In this document: in pieces, positions 1 to 7,437 of the stretch
How positions within the stretch are numbered: position 1 is the first letter of the stretch
How the letters are laid out: every line of letters begins with the position of its first letter
NCBI GenBank assembly: GCA_003163855.1
Contig: PLRJ01000178.1
Location: 841 to 42,762, forward strand
Length of the DNA: 41,922 nt
Origin: Bryobacterales bacterium
GTDB lineage: Bacteria > Acidobacteriota > Terriglobia > Bryobacterales > Bryobacteraceae
Reading direction: 5' to 3'
Notes under the pieces: generated by a model
What the model was told of the DNA's origin: nothing
The model's database searches: none
The model's input: only the letters and a program-made list of their open reading frames with translations
Program-made: the position numbers and the translations under genes

Positions 1-144
1 GTGATCGCGTCTCGCATCCCGCAAATCGTGCGTACACCGGATGCATGGCTTGGCAATCGCACCATCCTGGAAACGCTCCGCGCCGACGGAGTTGATCCCA
101 TCTATGCCTATCTCGGGCGGCTTTTCAACTACGGCGGCGTGTAA
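1..144 (+). CDS. Antitoxin, MbcA/ParS/Xre toxin-binding domain (C-terminal part, cut by window edge)
   Basis: The reading frame is open from base 1 to a TAA at 142-144 and gives the last 47 residues of a protein whose start lies outside the window. The GTG at base 1 is probably internal. The stretch TPDAWLGNRTILETL followed by a short Leu/Gly-rich helix resembles the DUF2384 toxin-binding domain of MbcA/ParS/Xre antitoxins, which usually reads 'hP..aLgGrtPlell' and ends about 30 residues later. The stop lies 6 bp before the RES-domain gene, the usual antitoxin-then-toxin order, and this supports the call. In known pairs the antitoxin neutralises the RES toxin by direct binding and represses the operon through an N-terminal helix-turn-helix, which would be upstream of this window. 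Confidence 0.7.
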   Translation: MIASRIPQIVRTPDAWLGNRTILETLRADGVDPIYAYLGRLFNYGGV

Positions 145-150
145 ATAAGA

Positions 151-681
151 GTGCGGCACGTGGTTCAGCGCGGCGGCGCTTACTATCGAGTTGTCGCGCC
201 CCAGTGGGTTGATCCAGCCGACACATCATATTCAAAGCAGCGCGGTGGCCGCTGGAACCCGGCCGGAGAATTTGGCGCCCTCTACCTTTGCGCCACCATC
301 CAGGTGGCGGCATCTAATGCGCGCGCGCAACACGCCGGGCGCGCCATCAAGCTTTTCGACTTGTTGCCCGCAGCGCGTCCGGAACTAGTCACGTTCGAAG
401 TACCGATGACCGGCGTCCTCGACGCATGCACGGCAAAAGGGATCGCAGCCCTTGGCTTTGCTGAAAATTTTCCCTACGGCGTCGCTTGGCCGCCGTGCCA
501 GGCGATCGGGCGCGAAGCGCACGCCAAAGCTTTGCCCGGTGTCGCTGCGCGATCCAACGCCGAAGCTACCGAAACTTCTTCGGCTGGCGAAGAACTCGCG
601 CTGTTCGAGCAGGTTGTTGTCGGGCCGCAGCAGTCGCGTCGTGCGTTTGCCGAGTGGTATCCCGATCCGATCCCCGGCTAG
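151..681 (+). CDS. RES-domain toxin of a type II toxin-antitoxin pair
   Basis: The 176-residue protein has the RES fold signature near its start: YRVVAPQW, then a DP..TSYS segment, GGRWNP around residue 33 and LYLCAT near 46. Characterised RES toxins (MbcT, ParT) degrade NAD+ or modify a host enzyme using it, and act in the cytoplasm. In those toxins a Glu follows the LYL strand; here the corresponding segment reads QVAASNAR, with Asn. From memory, a longer RES subfamily with RWNP..LYL..T and an AN.R motif also lacks this Glu, so this is probably a subfamily trait. The C-terminal EELALFE is also seen in that subfamily. The start is the GTG at 151, 6 bp after the antitoxin stop, which implies coupled translation. 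kdsC follows after 34 bp but is probably unrelated. Confidence 0.8.
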   Translation: MRHVVQRGGAYYRVVAPQWVDPADTSYSKQRGGRWNPAGEFGALYLCATIQVAASNARAQHAGRAIKLFDLLPAARPELVTFEVPMTGVLDACTAKGIAALGFAENFPYGVAWPPCQAIGREAHAKALPGVAARSNAEATETSSAGEELALFEQVVVGPQQSRRAFAEWYPDPIPG

Positions 682-715
682 CGCTGCATTCAAGGCCGAG
701 AGTTACCATCACTTC

Positions 716-1291
716 ATGTCAGAAGTCTCCCTCGCTTCGCCCGATGTTCTTGCTCGAGCGCGAAACATCAAACTTTTCTTGATGGATGTTGACGGCACCA
801 TCACCGACGGCGGCATCTGCCTGATCTCCGCTACCTCCGCCAATGAACACGGCGACCAGAGCGTTCTTGAGATGAAGGTCTTCAACGCGCAAGACGGGCA
901 AGCTCTTTCGCTCGCGCACACAATGGGTATCAAGACTGGTTTTATTACGGGGCGCCGCTCGCCGGCTGTGGCAAAGCGTGCGGCTGAATTAAAGGTGACT
1001 TTCGTTTACCTTGGGCAAGCCACGAAGATGCAGGCATTCGACGAGTGCCTGGAAAAAGCCGGCGTCACTGCCGAAGAAGCTGCCTATATGGGTGATGATT
1101 TACCAGACATACCGCTGGCTCGGCGCGTCGGATTGGCCGTTTGCGTCGCCGACGGAGCACCGGAACTGAAAGCTGTTTGCCACTACACGACAAAGCGCTT
1201 AGCCGGACATGGTACTGTTCGTGAAATCGTCGAGCTCATCCTGAAATCACAAGGGCGCTGGGACGAAGCTGTGCCCAAGGCGTTGGCTTAG
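716..1291 (+). CDS. kdsC: KdsC-type HAD phosphatase (3-deoxy-D-manno-octulosonate 8-phosphate phosphatase)
   Basis: A 191-residue HAD-superfamily protein without a cap domain. KdsC removes phosphate from KDO-8-P in the cytoplasm during synthesis of the KDO sugar of lipopolysaccharide. Visible motifs are FLMDVDGTITDG (motif I with both catalytic Asp), NAQDGQAL, TGFITGRRS (motif II Thr region), a Lys in GQATKMQAF, and YMGDDLPDIPL (motif IV). The length matches KdsC (about 170-190 residues). A few extra residues (ISATSANEHGDQS) sit between motif I and the DG motif. The frame is open far upstream, but ATG 716 was chosen because homology begins there and the upstream part lies inside the RES toxin gene. 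The related N-acylneuraminate-9-phosphatase/CMP-sugar phosphatases cannot be excluded. The SDR gene follows 9 bp downstream, so the two are probably co-transcribed. Confidence 0.85.
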   Translation: MSEVSLASPDVLARARNIKLFLMDVDGTITDGGICLISATSANEHGDQSVLEMKVFNAQDGQALSLAHTMGIKTGFITGRRSPAVAKRAAELKVTFVYLGQATKMQAFDECLEKAGVTAEEAAYMGDDLPDIPLARRVGLAVCVADGAPELKAVCHYTTKRLAGHGTVREIVELILKSQGRWDEAVPKALA

Positions 1292-1300
1292 CTACTAAGC

Positions 1301-2038
1301 ATGTTGCTCCCCCTCATCGGTAAGGTGTCGCTGGTCACCGGAGCCTCGCGCGGCATCGGCGCTGCGACGGCCATCAAGCTTGCCTTGTTAGGCTCCGATA
1401 TCGTGGTCAATTATCGAAGTAAAGCTCCGCGGGCTGAAGAAATCGTTCACCAGATTGAGGCCCTTGGCAGACGCGCCCTCGCCGTTCAGGCCGACATGAC
1501 GCTTCCGTCCGAAATGGACACCATGCTGGCGGCGGTTCAGCAAACGTTTAAACGCCTGGATGTGCTTATCCTGAATGCCAGCGGAGGACTGGAGAAAGGT
1601 AAATCGGAGGATTACGCCATGGCGCTCAATGAGGCTGCCCAAGTGCGCGCGGCTGAACAGGCGGCGCCGCTGATGGCCGGCGGTGGGCGAATCGTATTTG
1701 TCACCAGCCATTGGGCGCACTTCTACGGTACAAAGCCCGTCATGCCTGATTACGAAGTAGTGGCGAAAAGTAAACACGCCGGCGAGGAGGCACTCCGAAA
1801 ATACTCTGCGGAACTCGCCCAGATGGGCGTGTCGCTTGTGGTTGTGAGTGGCGACATGATTGAGGGCACCATCACGCCGCGCCTGCTGGAAAGAAAGAAC
1901 CCGGGGCTGATGGAGCTACGCCGAGGCGACGCAACAAGCCTGCCCACCATTGACGATTTCGCCGAAGCCATCGCTCTGGCGGCCTGGGACCCGAAAATTC
2001 CGAATGGGCACACCATCTTCGTCGGCTCAACCGACTAG
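1301..2038 (+). CDS. Short-chain dehydrogenase/reductase with atypical Yx4K active site
   Basis: A 245-residue classical-length SDR, a cytoplasmic NAD(P)-dependent oxidoreductase. The Rossmann nucleotide loop TGASRGIG is near residues 14-21, and NYRS at the end of strand 2 suggests NADP(H). The usual NNAG appears as NASG, and Ser136 lies in VTSHWAHFYG. The active-site Tyr/Lys pair normally spaced YxxxK reads Y151-EVVA-K156, followed by SK, so there is one extra residue. I recall actinobacterial SDRs with a similar 'Y.PVA.SK.AGE.AL' helix, so this may be a recognised divergent subgroup and not an inactive enzyme. The substrate cannot be predicted. The start is ATG 1301, 9 bp after kdsC; the stop is close to a convergent gene. 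Confidence 0.8.
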   Translation: MLLPLIGKVSLVTGASRGIGAATAIKLALLGSDIVVNYRSKAPRAEEIVHQIEALGRRALAVQADMTLPSEMDTMLAAVQQTFKRLDVLILNASGGLEKGKSEDYAMALNEAAQVRAAEQAAPLMAGGGRIVFVTSHWAHFYGTKPVMPDYEVVAKSKHAGEEALRKYSAELAQMGVSLVVVSGDMIEGTITPRLLERKNPGLMELRRGDATSLPTIDDFAEAIALAAWDPKIPNGHTIFVGSTD

Positions 2039-2044
2039 TAGCGG

Positions 2045-2398
2045 TTAGAGAATCGTCATCTCGCGAACTTTGATCAAGTTCCCTTGTAAATCGCCTTTTA
2101 TCAGAACGTGCAAGCTGTTTTTGCTTGGCGAATTCTCCAGCAGTTCCAGCGCTCGCTTGTTGCCAACGGCGTCCAACTCGTAATACTTTTTGTCGTCGGT
2201 GATGAGTCCGAAACTGTCGCGCTTGTAATTCGTCTCCAGCGAACAATTCTTATCCCGCTGCAGCGTTTTCCCGATTCCATCGCGCACCATTTTCTTGGTG
2301 CACTTCCAATCGGCCAAAACGCCTTGTAAATCGGTGGCGCCTGCCGTCCCTGCGCCCGCTATAATCGCCAACAGCAAAACAGCCAACACTTTGCTCAT
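2045..2398 (-). CDS. Small exported Cys-containing protein, acidobacterial type
   Basis: The 117-residue product starts with a clear signal peptide: MSK, a Leu/Ala-rich core, and a likely cleavage after AGATA-like residues near position 21. The mature part is about 95 residues. It begins LQGVLADWKC and has a second Cys in KNCSLE, followed by a 'G-L-I-T-D-D-K-K-Y-Y-E-L-D' strand and a Val/Ile-rich end. The layout (short strand, D..C, further Cys, then a 'value/dg-k' strand and a final 'GD...vk' strand) resembles the exported protein at 29713-30033, and both look like members of a small periplasmic family common in Acidobacteriota (possibly DUF5818; not verified). The function is unknown. It is transcribed divergently from the DUF2277 gene with 42 bp between starts. 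Confidence 0.7.
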   Translation of the reverse strand: MSKVLAVLLLAIIAGAGTAGATDLQGVLADWKCTKKMVRDGIGKTLQRDKNCSLETNYKRDSFGLITDDKKYYELDAVGNKRALELLENSPSKNSLHVLIKGDLQGNLIKVREMTIL

Positions 2399-2440
2399 GA
2401 CTCTTAGATGATTTTTGCGTCAATATAGTCACGAAACGTT

Positions 2441-2716
2441 ATGTGCAGAAGCATTAAAGTGCTGAACAAGCCCGGCGAGCCGGTTACCCAGGACGAACTA
2501 AACAGCGCCGCATTGCAGTTCGTCAGGAAAATCAGCGGCTATCACAAACCATCGCGCGCCAACCAGGAAGTTTTCGACCGCGCGGTCACCGAAATCGCCC
2601 GCAGCAGCCAGCGCCTGCTGGACGAACTGGTGCGGAAGGCTAAGGCCGCCGCTTCTTCAACTCCCCCACTTCGGCCGCCGTCAGATCCCGCCACTGACCC
2701 GGAGCCAGTTCGTTAA
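2441..2716 (+). CDS. DUF2277 family protein
   Basis: A 91-residue soluble protein beginning MCRSIKVLNKPGEP, with AALQFVRKISGYHKPS in the middle and a helix of the type 'V.EIA....LLDELV'. This is the signature of DUF2277 (MCRxIKxL...AxxQfVRKiSGf.kPs), a family of unknown function widespread in Actinobacteria and Acidobacteria. The conserved part ends near residue 70. The last 20 or so residues are Ala/Pro-rich and lie in the 77-bp overlap with the 3' end of the convergent pseudouridine synthase gene, so the tail is probably not under selection for its own sequence. The start is ATG 2441; no strong Shine-Dalgarno is visible. Confidence 0.85.
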   Translation: MCRSIKVLNKPGEPVTQDELNSAALQFVRKISGYHKPSRANQEVFDRAVTEIARSSQRLLDELVRKAKAAASSTPPLRPPSDPATDPEPVR

Positions 2717-3215
2717 GCGTCAGCGTCCCGATGCCACAGCGCACCAGTCGCAGTGTCGGAAATCCTACTGCCGCCGTCATGCGTCTCACCTGCCTGTTTC
2801 GGCCTTCCTGCAGGGTTAACTCAATCCAGCTTGTGGGAATGTTTTTCCGAAAGCGGACGGGAGGTACGCGTGCCGGTAACGCCGGCTCTTCTATTGGCCG
2901 CGCCCGACAAGGCAGTGTCTTGTAATCGCCAATCGAAAGGCCGCTTGCAAGCTGATGAAGCGCCCCTTCGCCGATAGCGCCCTCCACTTGCACCCAATAG
3001 GTTCGCGGGTGCCCGAAACGTGGCTCGGTAATTTTATGTTGCAGAGCGCCGTCGTCGGTCAGCAGCAGCAGACCCTCGCTGTCGGCGTCCAATCGGCCTG
3101 CCGCATAGACGCCGGGAACGCGGATAAACTCGGCCAGCGTACGCTGACCAGGCTCGCCAGTAAACTGACAGAGCACTTGAAATGGTTTGTTGAAGAGCAA
3201 GTAACGGTGGGCCAA
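2640..3215 (-). CDS. rluE: 23S rRNA pseudouridine synthase, RluE type (RsuA/RluB/E/F family)
   Basis: A 191-residue pseudouridine synthase that isomerises uridine in rRNA (U2457 of 23S rRNA for E. coli RluE). The family motif GRLDADSEGLLLLTDDG contains the catalytic Asp. Also visible are YLLFNKPFQVLCQF at the start, RTYWVQVEG, and the EGRNRQVRRM..AVGFPTLRLVR motif of the RsuA family. There is no N-terminal S4 domain, which fits RluE and argues against RsuA or RluB. The first usable start in this frame is TTG at 3213-3215; a stop codon lies about 17 codons further upstream with no ATG or GTG between, so a non-ATG start is needed. Target assignment (RluE versus another family member) is by architecture only. 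Confidence 0.85.
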   Translation of the reverse strand: MAHRYLLFNKPFQVLCQFTGEPGQRTLAEFIRVPGVYAAGRLDADSEGLLLLTDDGALQHKITEPRFGHPRTYWVQVEGAIGEGALHQLASGLSIGDYKTLPCRARPIEEPALPARVPPVRFRKNIPTSWIELTLQEGRNRQVRRMTAAVGFPTLRLVRCGIGTLTLNELAPGQWRDLTAAEVGELKKRRP

Positions 3216-3273
3216 AGAATCCGCGCTTTCAGCCCGAAACAGAAACCGTCCGCCCGGCTGTCTAACTCATGTC

Positions 3274-3744
3274 ATGTCGTTATTGGACAGCCCAGGCGAA
3301 AAGCCTGCGCCCGCGGCTTCAACTGATACTCCGCTAAAGAAACTGCTCCCCTTTACCAGCGTTGCCCTTATTATCGCCGCGTTGTATGTAGCCTGGACGT
3401 TTTATTCGCGTCATCAAAGCGACCGGGCTGCCGCTGAACAGCTAGCCGCTCGCCAGCAGCAAGCGCGCCAGCGCGTCGTGGACCAGGTTTTCGGCGACGG
3501 CGAAGTGAAGTTCGTTGCCTTTGGCGCCGACAGTGCTGTTCTTAAGCGCGGCGACAGCACACAACTCTGCTACGGTGTCGTGAACGCCAAGACAGTTACA
3601 GTGGATCCGCCGGTGGAAACGCTGAATCCCAGCTATCATCACTGCATGCAGATTGCACCAACTAAAACCACAACCTACACCATCTCGGCGGATGACGGGA
3701 AGGGCCACAACCAGTCGGAATCGGTGACGATTCACGTTCGATAG
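3274..3744 (+). CDS. Membrane-anchored protein with an Ig-like periplasmic domain
   Basis: A 156-residue protein: a short Pro-rich cytoplasmic N-terminus, one transmembrane segment at about residues 24-44 (LLPFTSVALIIAALYVAWTF), a charged Ala/Gln-rich coiled linker (about 48-70), and a C-terminal domain of about 85 residues. The domain has alternating strands such as VKFVAFGADSAVLKRGDST, TQLCYGVVNAKTVTVDP and TTTYTISADDGKGH. 'LKRGDSTQLCYGV...VDPPVE...' and 'P..TTTYT..A' are typical of bacterial Ig-like or PKD-like surface repeats. Two Cys (in QLCYG and HHCMQ) could form a disulfide. I know no function. It is divergent from rluE, with 58 bp between the starts. Confidence 0.65.
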   Translation: MSLLDSPGEKPAPAASTDTPLKKLLPFTSVALIIAALYVAWTFYSRHQSDRAAAEQLAARQQQARQRVVDQVFGDGEVKFVAFGADSAVLKRGDSTQLCYGVVNAKTVTVDPPVETLNPSYHHCMQIAPTKTTTYTISADDGKGHNQSESVTIHVR

Positions 3745-3802
3745 TTGAGCCGGTTACAGGATAAGCAGTTCCGGCGGCGAATGTCGACTGCGCGGCGAGC
3801 GC

Positions 3803-4198
3803 TCACGGCTTTGGGATCCAGATCTCACTCGGCCCGCCCGGAGAGAAACCTGGCTCCGCAACTCCAACGATGGTGGTTTGGCGGCCATCGAGTTGAATCC
3901 TCGAACCGACGACTTCAGGGCGAGAGCCAAAGATGTTCTGCCAAGCCTTGTAGCTCACGACGGCAACGACGGACGGCCCGCCCTGGAATTCATCTTCTGT
4001 GAAAAAGCGGCCAAGATAGGGTCTGGCGCCCGAGCTGACAAAGAACTCGCGATTTACAAGCGCTCCAGAAACTTTTCGCGATGCTTCGATCGTTACAAGA
4101 TTCATCTCTTGGGGAGTATCGTTGCGGCTGCATCCCAGGAAACAGCAACCGAGCAATAACGCGATGGAGCAAACAGAGGCGCGCATGCGGATGTCCAT
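3803..4198 (-). CDS. Lipoprotein with a fragment of a MacB-like periplasmic domain (ADOP-type permease remnant?)
   Basis: The 131-residue product has a short hydrophobic leader with two possible lipobox sites, LLGC (Cys18) and FLGC (Cys23), so it is probably a lipoprotein. The rest matches the second half of the MacB-type periplasmic core domain found in the large acidobacterial permeases (ADOPs): 'VSGALVNREFFVSSGARPYLGRFF', VAVVSYKAWQNIFG, VVGSRIQLDGRQTTIVGVAEP and a closing EIWIPKP. In full permeases this domain is flanked by FtsX-like transmembrane segments. None are present here, and the frame stops right after the WIPKP strand. It may be a decayed remnant that gained a lipoprotein leader or a genuine stand-alone domain. 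ATG 4186 (MRAS) is an alternative start. Confidence 0.6.
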   Translation of the reverse strand: MDIRMRASVCSIALLLGCCFLGCSRNDTPQEMNLVTIEASRKVSGALVNREFFVSSGARPYLGRFFTEDEFQGGPSVVAVVSYKAWQNIFGSRPEVVGSRIQLDGRQTTIVGVAEPGFSPGGPSEIWIPKP

Positions 4199-4228
4199 AA
4201 AGTAGAGTCCTGCCGATTTTCAACCCTG

Positions 4229-5227
4229 CTAGGACACCGCAAGCTGATCTGTGCGCAACGGTTGCACCGCTGCGGGCTTTGCAAGGTGATCTGTGTCTTT
4301 CGCCTTCTTCTTGAAGTAATCAATGGTCAGCGATAATCCCTCGCTCAACGGAACCTTCGGAGTCCAACCCAGCACCCGTTGCGCCTTTGAGATGTCCGGC
4401 CGGCGCAGTTTCGGATCGTCGCTGGGTAGCGGCATATACTCAATCCCTACGCCCTCGCCAAAACGCGACTGAATCTCGTTGGCGAATTCCAGAATAGTCA
4501 TTTCCACGGGATTACCCAGGTTTACTGGATAACGCTCGTCCGATTCGCTCAATAGCAGCAGGCCATCCACCATGTCGGAGACATAGCAGAAGCTTCTGGT
4601 TTGTGCACCGCTGCCGAAGACCGTCAAGTTCTTACCATGCAAACACTGGTCGATAAAAGCCGGCACCACGCGCCCGTCATTCAAAGCCATGCGCGGTCCA
4701 TAAGTATTGAATATGCGCGCGATATTCGTTTTCACGCCGTGCACGCGGTAATACGCCATGGTGATGGCTTCCGCATAACGCTTGCTCTCGTCATAGCACG
4801 AACGCAGTCCCACTGGATTCACATTGCCCCAATACGTCTCAACTTGAGGATGTTCCAGCGGATCGCCATAACATTCCGATGTGGACGTTACCAGGAAACG
4901 GGCGCCATGGTCGCACGCCAGTTCCAGCATGTTGCGCGTACCGGTTGAACCCGACTCCAGTGTCTCCAGGGGATTCCGCAGATAATCAACGGGACTCGCC
5001 AGCGATGCTAAATGCATCACCCGGTCAACCCTGTCCACAGATGCTACAGGCTGGCACACATCTTCTTCGCGAAACGTGAAACCCGGCTGGCCGATGAGGT
5101 GCTGGATGTTTTCGACATGGCCAGTAATGAGGTTGTCGATGGCAACTACTTCATGACCTTGGCCCATCAGACGATCACAGATATGTGATCCAATAAAGCC
5201 TGCGGCTCCTGAAATGACGTATCGCAT
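4229..5227 (-). CDS. UDP-glucuronate decarboxylase (UDP-xylose synthase)-like extended SDR
   Basis: A 332-residue extended SDR. It has the NAD-binding GAAGFIGSH near the start, DNLITGHVENI, a TSTSECYGDPLEHPQ segment with the catalytic Ser/Thr, and YDESKRYAEA (YxxxK). The block 'YWGNVNPVGLRSCYDESKR' and 'ARIFNTYGPRM...DGRVVPAFI' closely match UDP-xylose synthases, which convert UDP-glucuronate to UDP-xylose in the cytoplasm for surface glycans. Other nucleotide-sugar 4-epimerases share much of this, so the exact reaction is inferred. ATG 5227 (MRYVISGAAG) was chosen because the family starts immediately before the Rossmann strand; an in-frame ATG at 5269 would add 14 residues without homology. 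The C-terminal tail after TIDYFKKK is extra and low in complexity. Confidence 0.82.
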   Translation of the reverse strand: MRYVISGAAGFIGSHICDRLMGQGHEVVAIDNLITGHVENIQHLIGQPGFTFREEDVCQPVASVDRVDRVMHLASLASPVDYLRNPLETLESGSTGTRNMLELACDHGARFLVTSTSECYGDPLEHPQVETYWGNVNPVGLRSCYDESKRYAEAITMAYYRVHGVKTNIARIFNTYGPRMALNDGRVVPAFIDQCLHGKNLTVFGSGAQTRSFCYVSDMVDGLLLLSESDERYPVNLGNPVEMTILEFANEIQSRFGEGVGIEYMPLPSDDPKLRRPDISKAQRVLGWTPKVPLSEGLSLTIDYFKKKAKDTDHLAKPAAVQPLRTDQLAVS

Positions 5228-5287
5228 CTTTTCAATTCTACTAGTCCGAAGCCGGGTTCGTCCCATCATTAATCAGTCGCAACGCGC

Positions 5288-7117
5288 ATGACCGTAGTGG
5301 GAAGAGTACTGCTACTGCTCCTGATCGCGGCTTCTATAACGCTGTTTGCAAGACGCTTTCAGCATGTTTTGTTGCGCATTCTTGAGGCTCGGAAAACGAG
5401 TGATCTTCACATCTCCTCCATCTCCAGGCGCCTCTGGCTGTTCTTCTCCGAGGTTATCTGTCAGTCGAAGGTGATCCGCCAGCGGCCCTTGCCGGGTCTC
5501 TTCCACGCCTTTGTTTTCTGGGGATTCTGCGCTTTTGCGTTGGTCACAGTGAACCACATTGCCTCGGCCTTCGGTCTCGCTTTCCTGCGCCACGATACAA
5601 CCCTCGGCGCATTTTACTTTTGGTTCGCCTTCGCCTTCGCCGCCTGCTGCGCGTTCTCCATTGCCGGCCTCGCTTTCCGCCGCTTTGTCATCCGCCCTAA
5701 ATGGCTGGAGCCGGTTTCGTACGAGTCGGGTTTTATCGCGTTCCTGATATTTGCCTTGATGGTTACCTACATGCCCACCTGGTGGATTGCCGACAACTCG
5801 AACACCGGGCGCGTCCTATGGTGGTCACACACTCTTGCGCTGCTCATCTTTCTGCCGCTTATCCCGCATACCAAGCATCTGCACCTGCTGCTGAGCCCCT
5901 TCGCCATCTTTTTCAAGCGTGACGGCTTCAGCCAGATTCCACCGCTCAGCGGCGACGAAGACTTCGGACTCGTCACTGGAAACGACATCACTCAGATCAT
6001 CGCGCTGCAAGCCTATTCATGTGTTGAATGCGGCCGCTGCACCGAACACTGTCCCGCCAACAACACCGGCAAAGAGCTGAATCCGAAACTCATTGCCTTA
6101 GGTATGCGCGATTACCTGAATGAAGCGGGCCCGCGCAGCGACGTCCCCATTTTAGAGGCCTCTATCTCGCAGACCGCCATCTTTCAATGCACCACCTGCG
6201 GCGCCTGCGAATATCAGTGCCCGGTGGGTATTCAACATCTGCCCATCATTGTCGGCCTGCGCCGCGGCGCCGTGAATACAGGCGCCTGGGAGGACGAATA
6301 CGGCACCAAACTCTTCCTCAACCTGGAGCGCAACGGCAATGCCCTCGGTTTTGCCCAGACCGAGCGCGACAAGTTCATCGCCAAACAGCAATGGCCCTTA
6401 TTCGACGGATCGCAGGAATATTGCCTGTGGCTCGGCTGCATGGGCGCTTATGATCCGCGCGGGCGCGAAATTGTTATCGCCTTCGCCACTGTGATGCAGC
6501 ATCTGGGGACAACCTTCGGCATCCTCAAGAAGGAGCGTTGCACCGGCGATCCGGCGCGCCGGCTCGGCAACGATCTGGTGTTCTCCCAACTGGCCGAAAC
6601 TAACGGTGCTTCCCTGAAGCAGGCGGGAGTGAAGAAGATCGTATCCATCTGCCCCCACTGCGTGCGCACGATGGCGGAAGACTGGCGCGAGTTCGGCATC
6701 GAATGCCACGTTGAACATCACAGCGAGTTCATGGCGCGTCACTCGGCTCGGCTCCCTTCTACCAAGTCTGATACCAGCATCGTGTATCACGATCCCTGTT
6801 ATTTAGGCCGCTACCGCAATGTTTATGATGAACCGCGCGCAGTTGTCGGCCTTACCGCCGCGGTGGTCGAACCACCACGCTCGCGCGAACGTTCATTTTG
6901 TTGTGGAGCGGGTGGAGGATTAGTTTTTCTGGGCGAAGAAAGCGGCGACCGCGTCAACCAGGCGCGCGCGAAAGAACTGGCAGCCACAGGAGCCGACATG
7001 ATTGGCGCCGCCTGTCCCTTCTGCAATACTATGTTTCGCGACGCGCTAGGGTCGGAAAGCGGTGCTCCGCCAGTGCTCGACATTGCGCAGATTGTGGCGC
7101 GCTCTTTGAGTCAGTGA
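5288..7117 (+). CDS. Fused membrane FeS oxidoreductase, EtfD/FadF type (NarI-like, two 4Fe-4S, two CCG domains)
   Basis: A 609-residue three-part protein. Residues 1-200 hold about five hydrophobic segments with several His (NarI/HdrE-like di-haem membrane part). Next come two ferredoxin motifs, CVECGRCTEHCP and CTTCGACEYQCP, for two [4Fe-4S] clusters. The C-terminal half has two cysteine-rich CCG (DUF224) domains: CLWLGCMGAY...ICPHC and HDPCYLGRY...FCCGAGGG...CPFC, the heterodisulfide-reductase D type that binds a non-cubane cluster. This order is that of EtfD/FadF, the membrane protein that passes electrons from acyl-CoA dehydrogenases through ETF to menaquinone. No etfA or etfB is present nearby, so the partner is inferred. 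Other HdrD-like quinone oxidoreductases remain possible. The start is ATG 5288, divergent from the UDP-sugar gene. Confidence 0.8.
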   Translation: MTVVGRVLLLLLIAASITLFARRFQHVLLRILEARKTSDLHISSISRRLWLFFSEVICQSKVIRQRPLPGLFHAFVFWGFCAFALVTVNHIASAFGLAFLRHDTTLGAFYFWFAFAFAACCAFSIAGLAFRRFVIRPKWLEPVSYESGFIAFLIFALMVTYMPTWWIADNSNTGRVLWWSHTLALLIFLPLIPHTKHLHLLLSPFAIFFKRDGFSQIPPLSGDEDFGLVTGNDITQIIALQAYSCVECGRCTEHCPANNTGKELNPKLIALGMRDYLNEAGPRSDVPILEASISQTAIFQCTTCGACEYQCPVGIQHLPIIVGLRRGAVNTGAWEDEYGTKLFLNLERNGNALGFAQTERDKFIAKQQWPLFDGSQEYCLWLGCMGAYDPRGREIVIAFATVMQHLGTTFGILKKERCTGDPARRLGNDLVFSQLAETNGASLKQAGVKKIVSICPHCVRTMAEDWREFGIECHVEHHSEFMARHSARLPSTKSDTSIVYHDPCYLGRYRNVYDEPRAVVGLTAAVVEPPRSRERSFCCGAGGGLVFLGEESGDRVNQARAKELAATGADMIGAACPFCNTMFRDALGSESGAPPVLDIAQIVARSLSQ

Positions 7118-7193
7118 ACAGCTTGCCAGCCGTGCTATATTACTTGATGGCGAGCCGCTTTCCGGTGGATTCTTGCCACCTGCCCACCAACCG

Positions 7194-7269
7194 GGGCGCG
7201 TAGCTCAATTGGCAGAGCAAGTGACTCTTAATCACTAGGTTGTAGGTTCGATTCCTACCGCGCTCACCA
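7194..7269 (+). tRNA. tRNA-Lys (anticodon CTT)
   Basis: The 76-nt cloverleaf folds fully by eye. The acceptor stem is GGGCGCG (7194-7200) with CGCGCTC (7259-7265), including one G-U pair. The D arm is GCTC/GAGC (7203-7206 with 7215-7218). The anticodon stem is AGTGA/TCACT around the loop CTCTTAA, with anticodon CTT at 7227-7229, which reads the AAG Lys codon. The T arm is GTAGG-TTCGATT-CCTAC. The discriminator base is A and CCA is encoded (7267-7269). It stands alone between the oxidoreductase gene and the metallothionein-like gene. Confidence 0.97.
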
Positions 7270-7437
7270 AATCCCCAATCAGGTGATTCGGCTCATTGGC
7301 GCCTTTCCTTTTCTAGTTACAAACGAATGGTTTTTCCTGTCTCATTTTGCGTCAGGGCAGCGCAAATACCGGGAGCGCAAAAGCGCCCGCGCGCTAGAGA
7401 GTAGCAGTCACCGAGCCGCCTAAAGTGACAGACCTTA

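Noticed and set aside
452..715. Long in-frame extension upstream of kdsC that would give a 279-residue protein
   Set aside because: It overlaps the RES toxin in another frame and lacks homology; kdsC starts at 716.
887..897. Exact reverse complement of the repeat core CCGTCTTGCGC inside kdsC, at first taken as a third copy of the palindrome
   Set aside because: It lies in the conserved NAQDGQAL motif of kdsC and has neither the matching end AGCGCAAAGGG nor the inner stem, so the 11-bp match is most simply a coding coincidence.
3745..4002. Plus-strand frame of 85 residues after the Ig-like protein
   Set aside because: Arg/Ser-rich composition without motifs and antisense to the lipoprotein gene; a shadow frame.
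7371..7388. Hairpin GCGC-AAAA-GCGC considered as terminator of the metallothionein-like gene
   Set aside because: There is a short stem but no T-rich tract on either strand right after it, so it is not a convincing intrinsic terminator.
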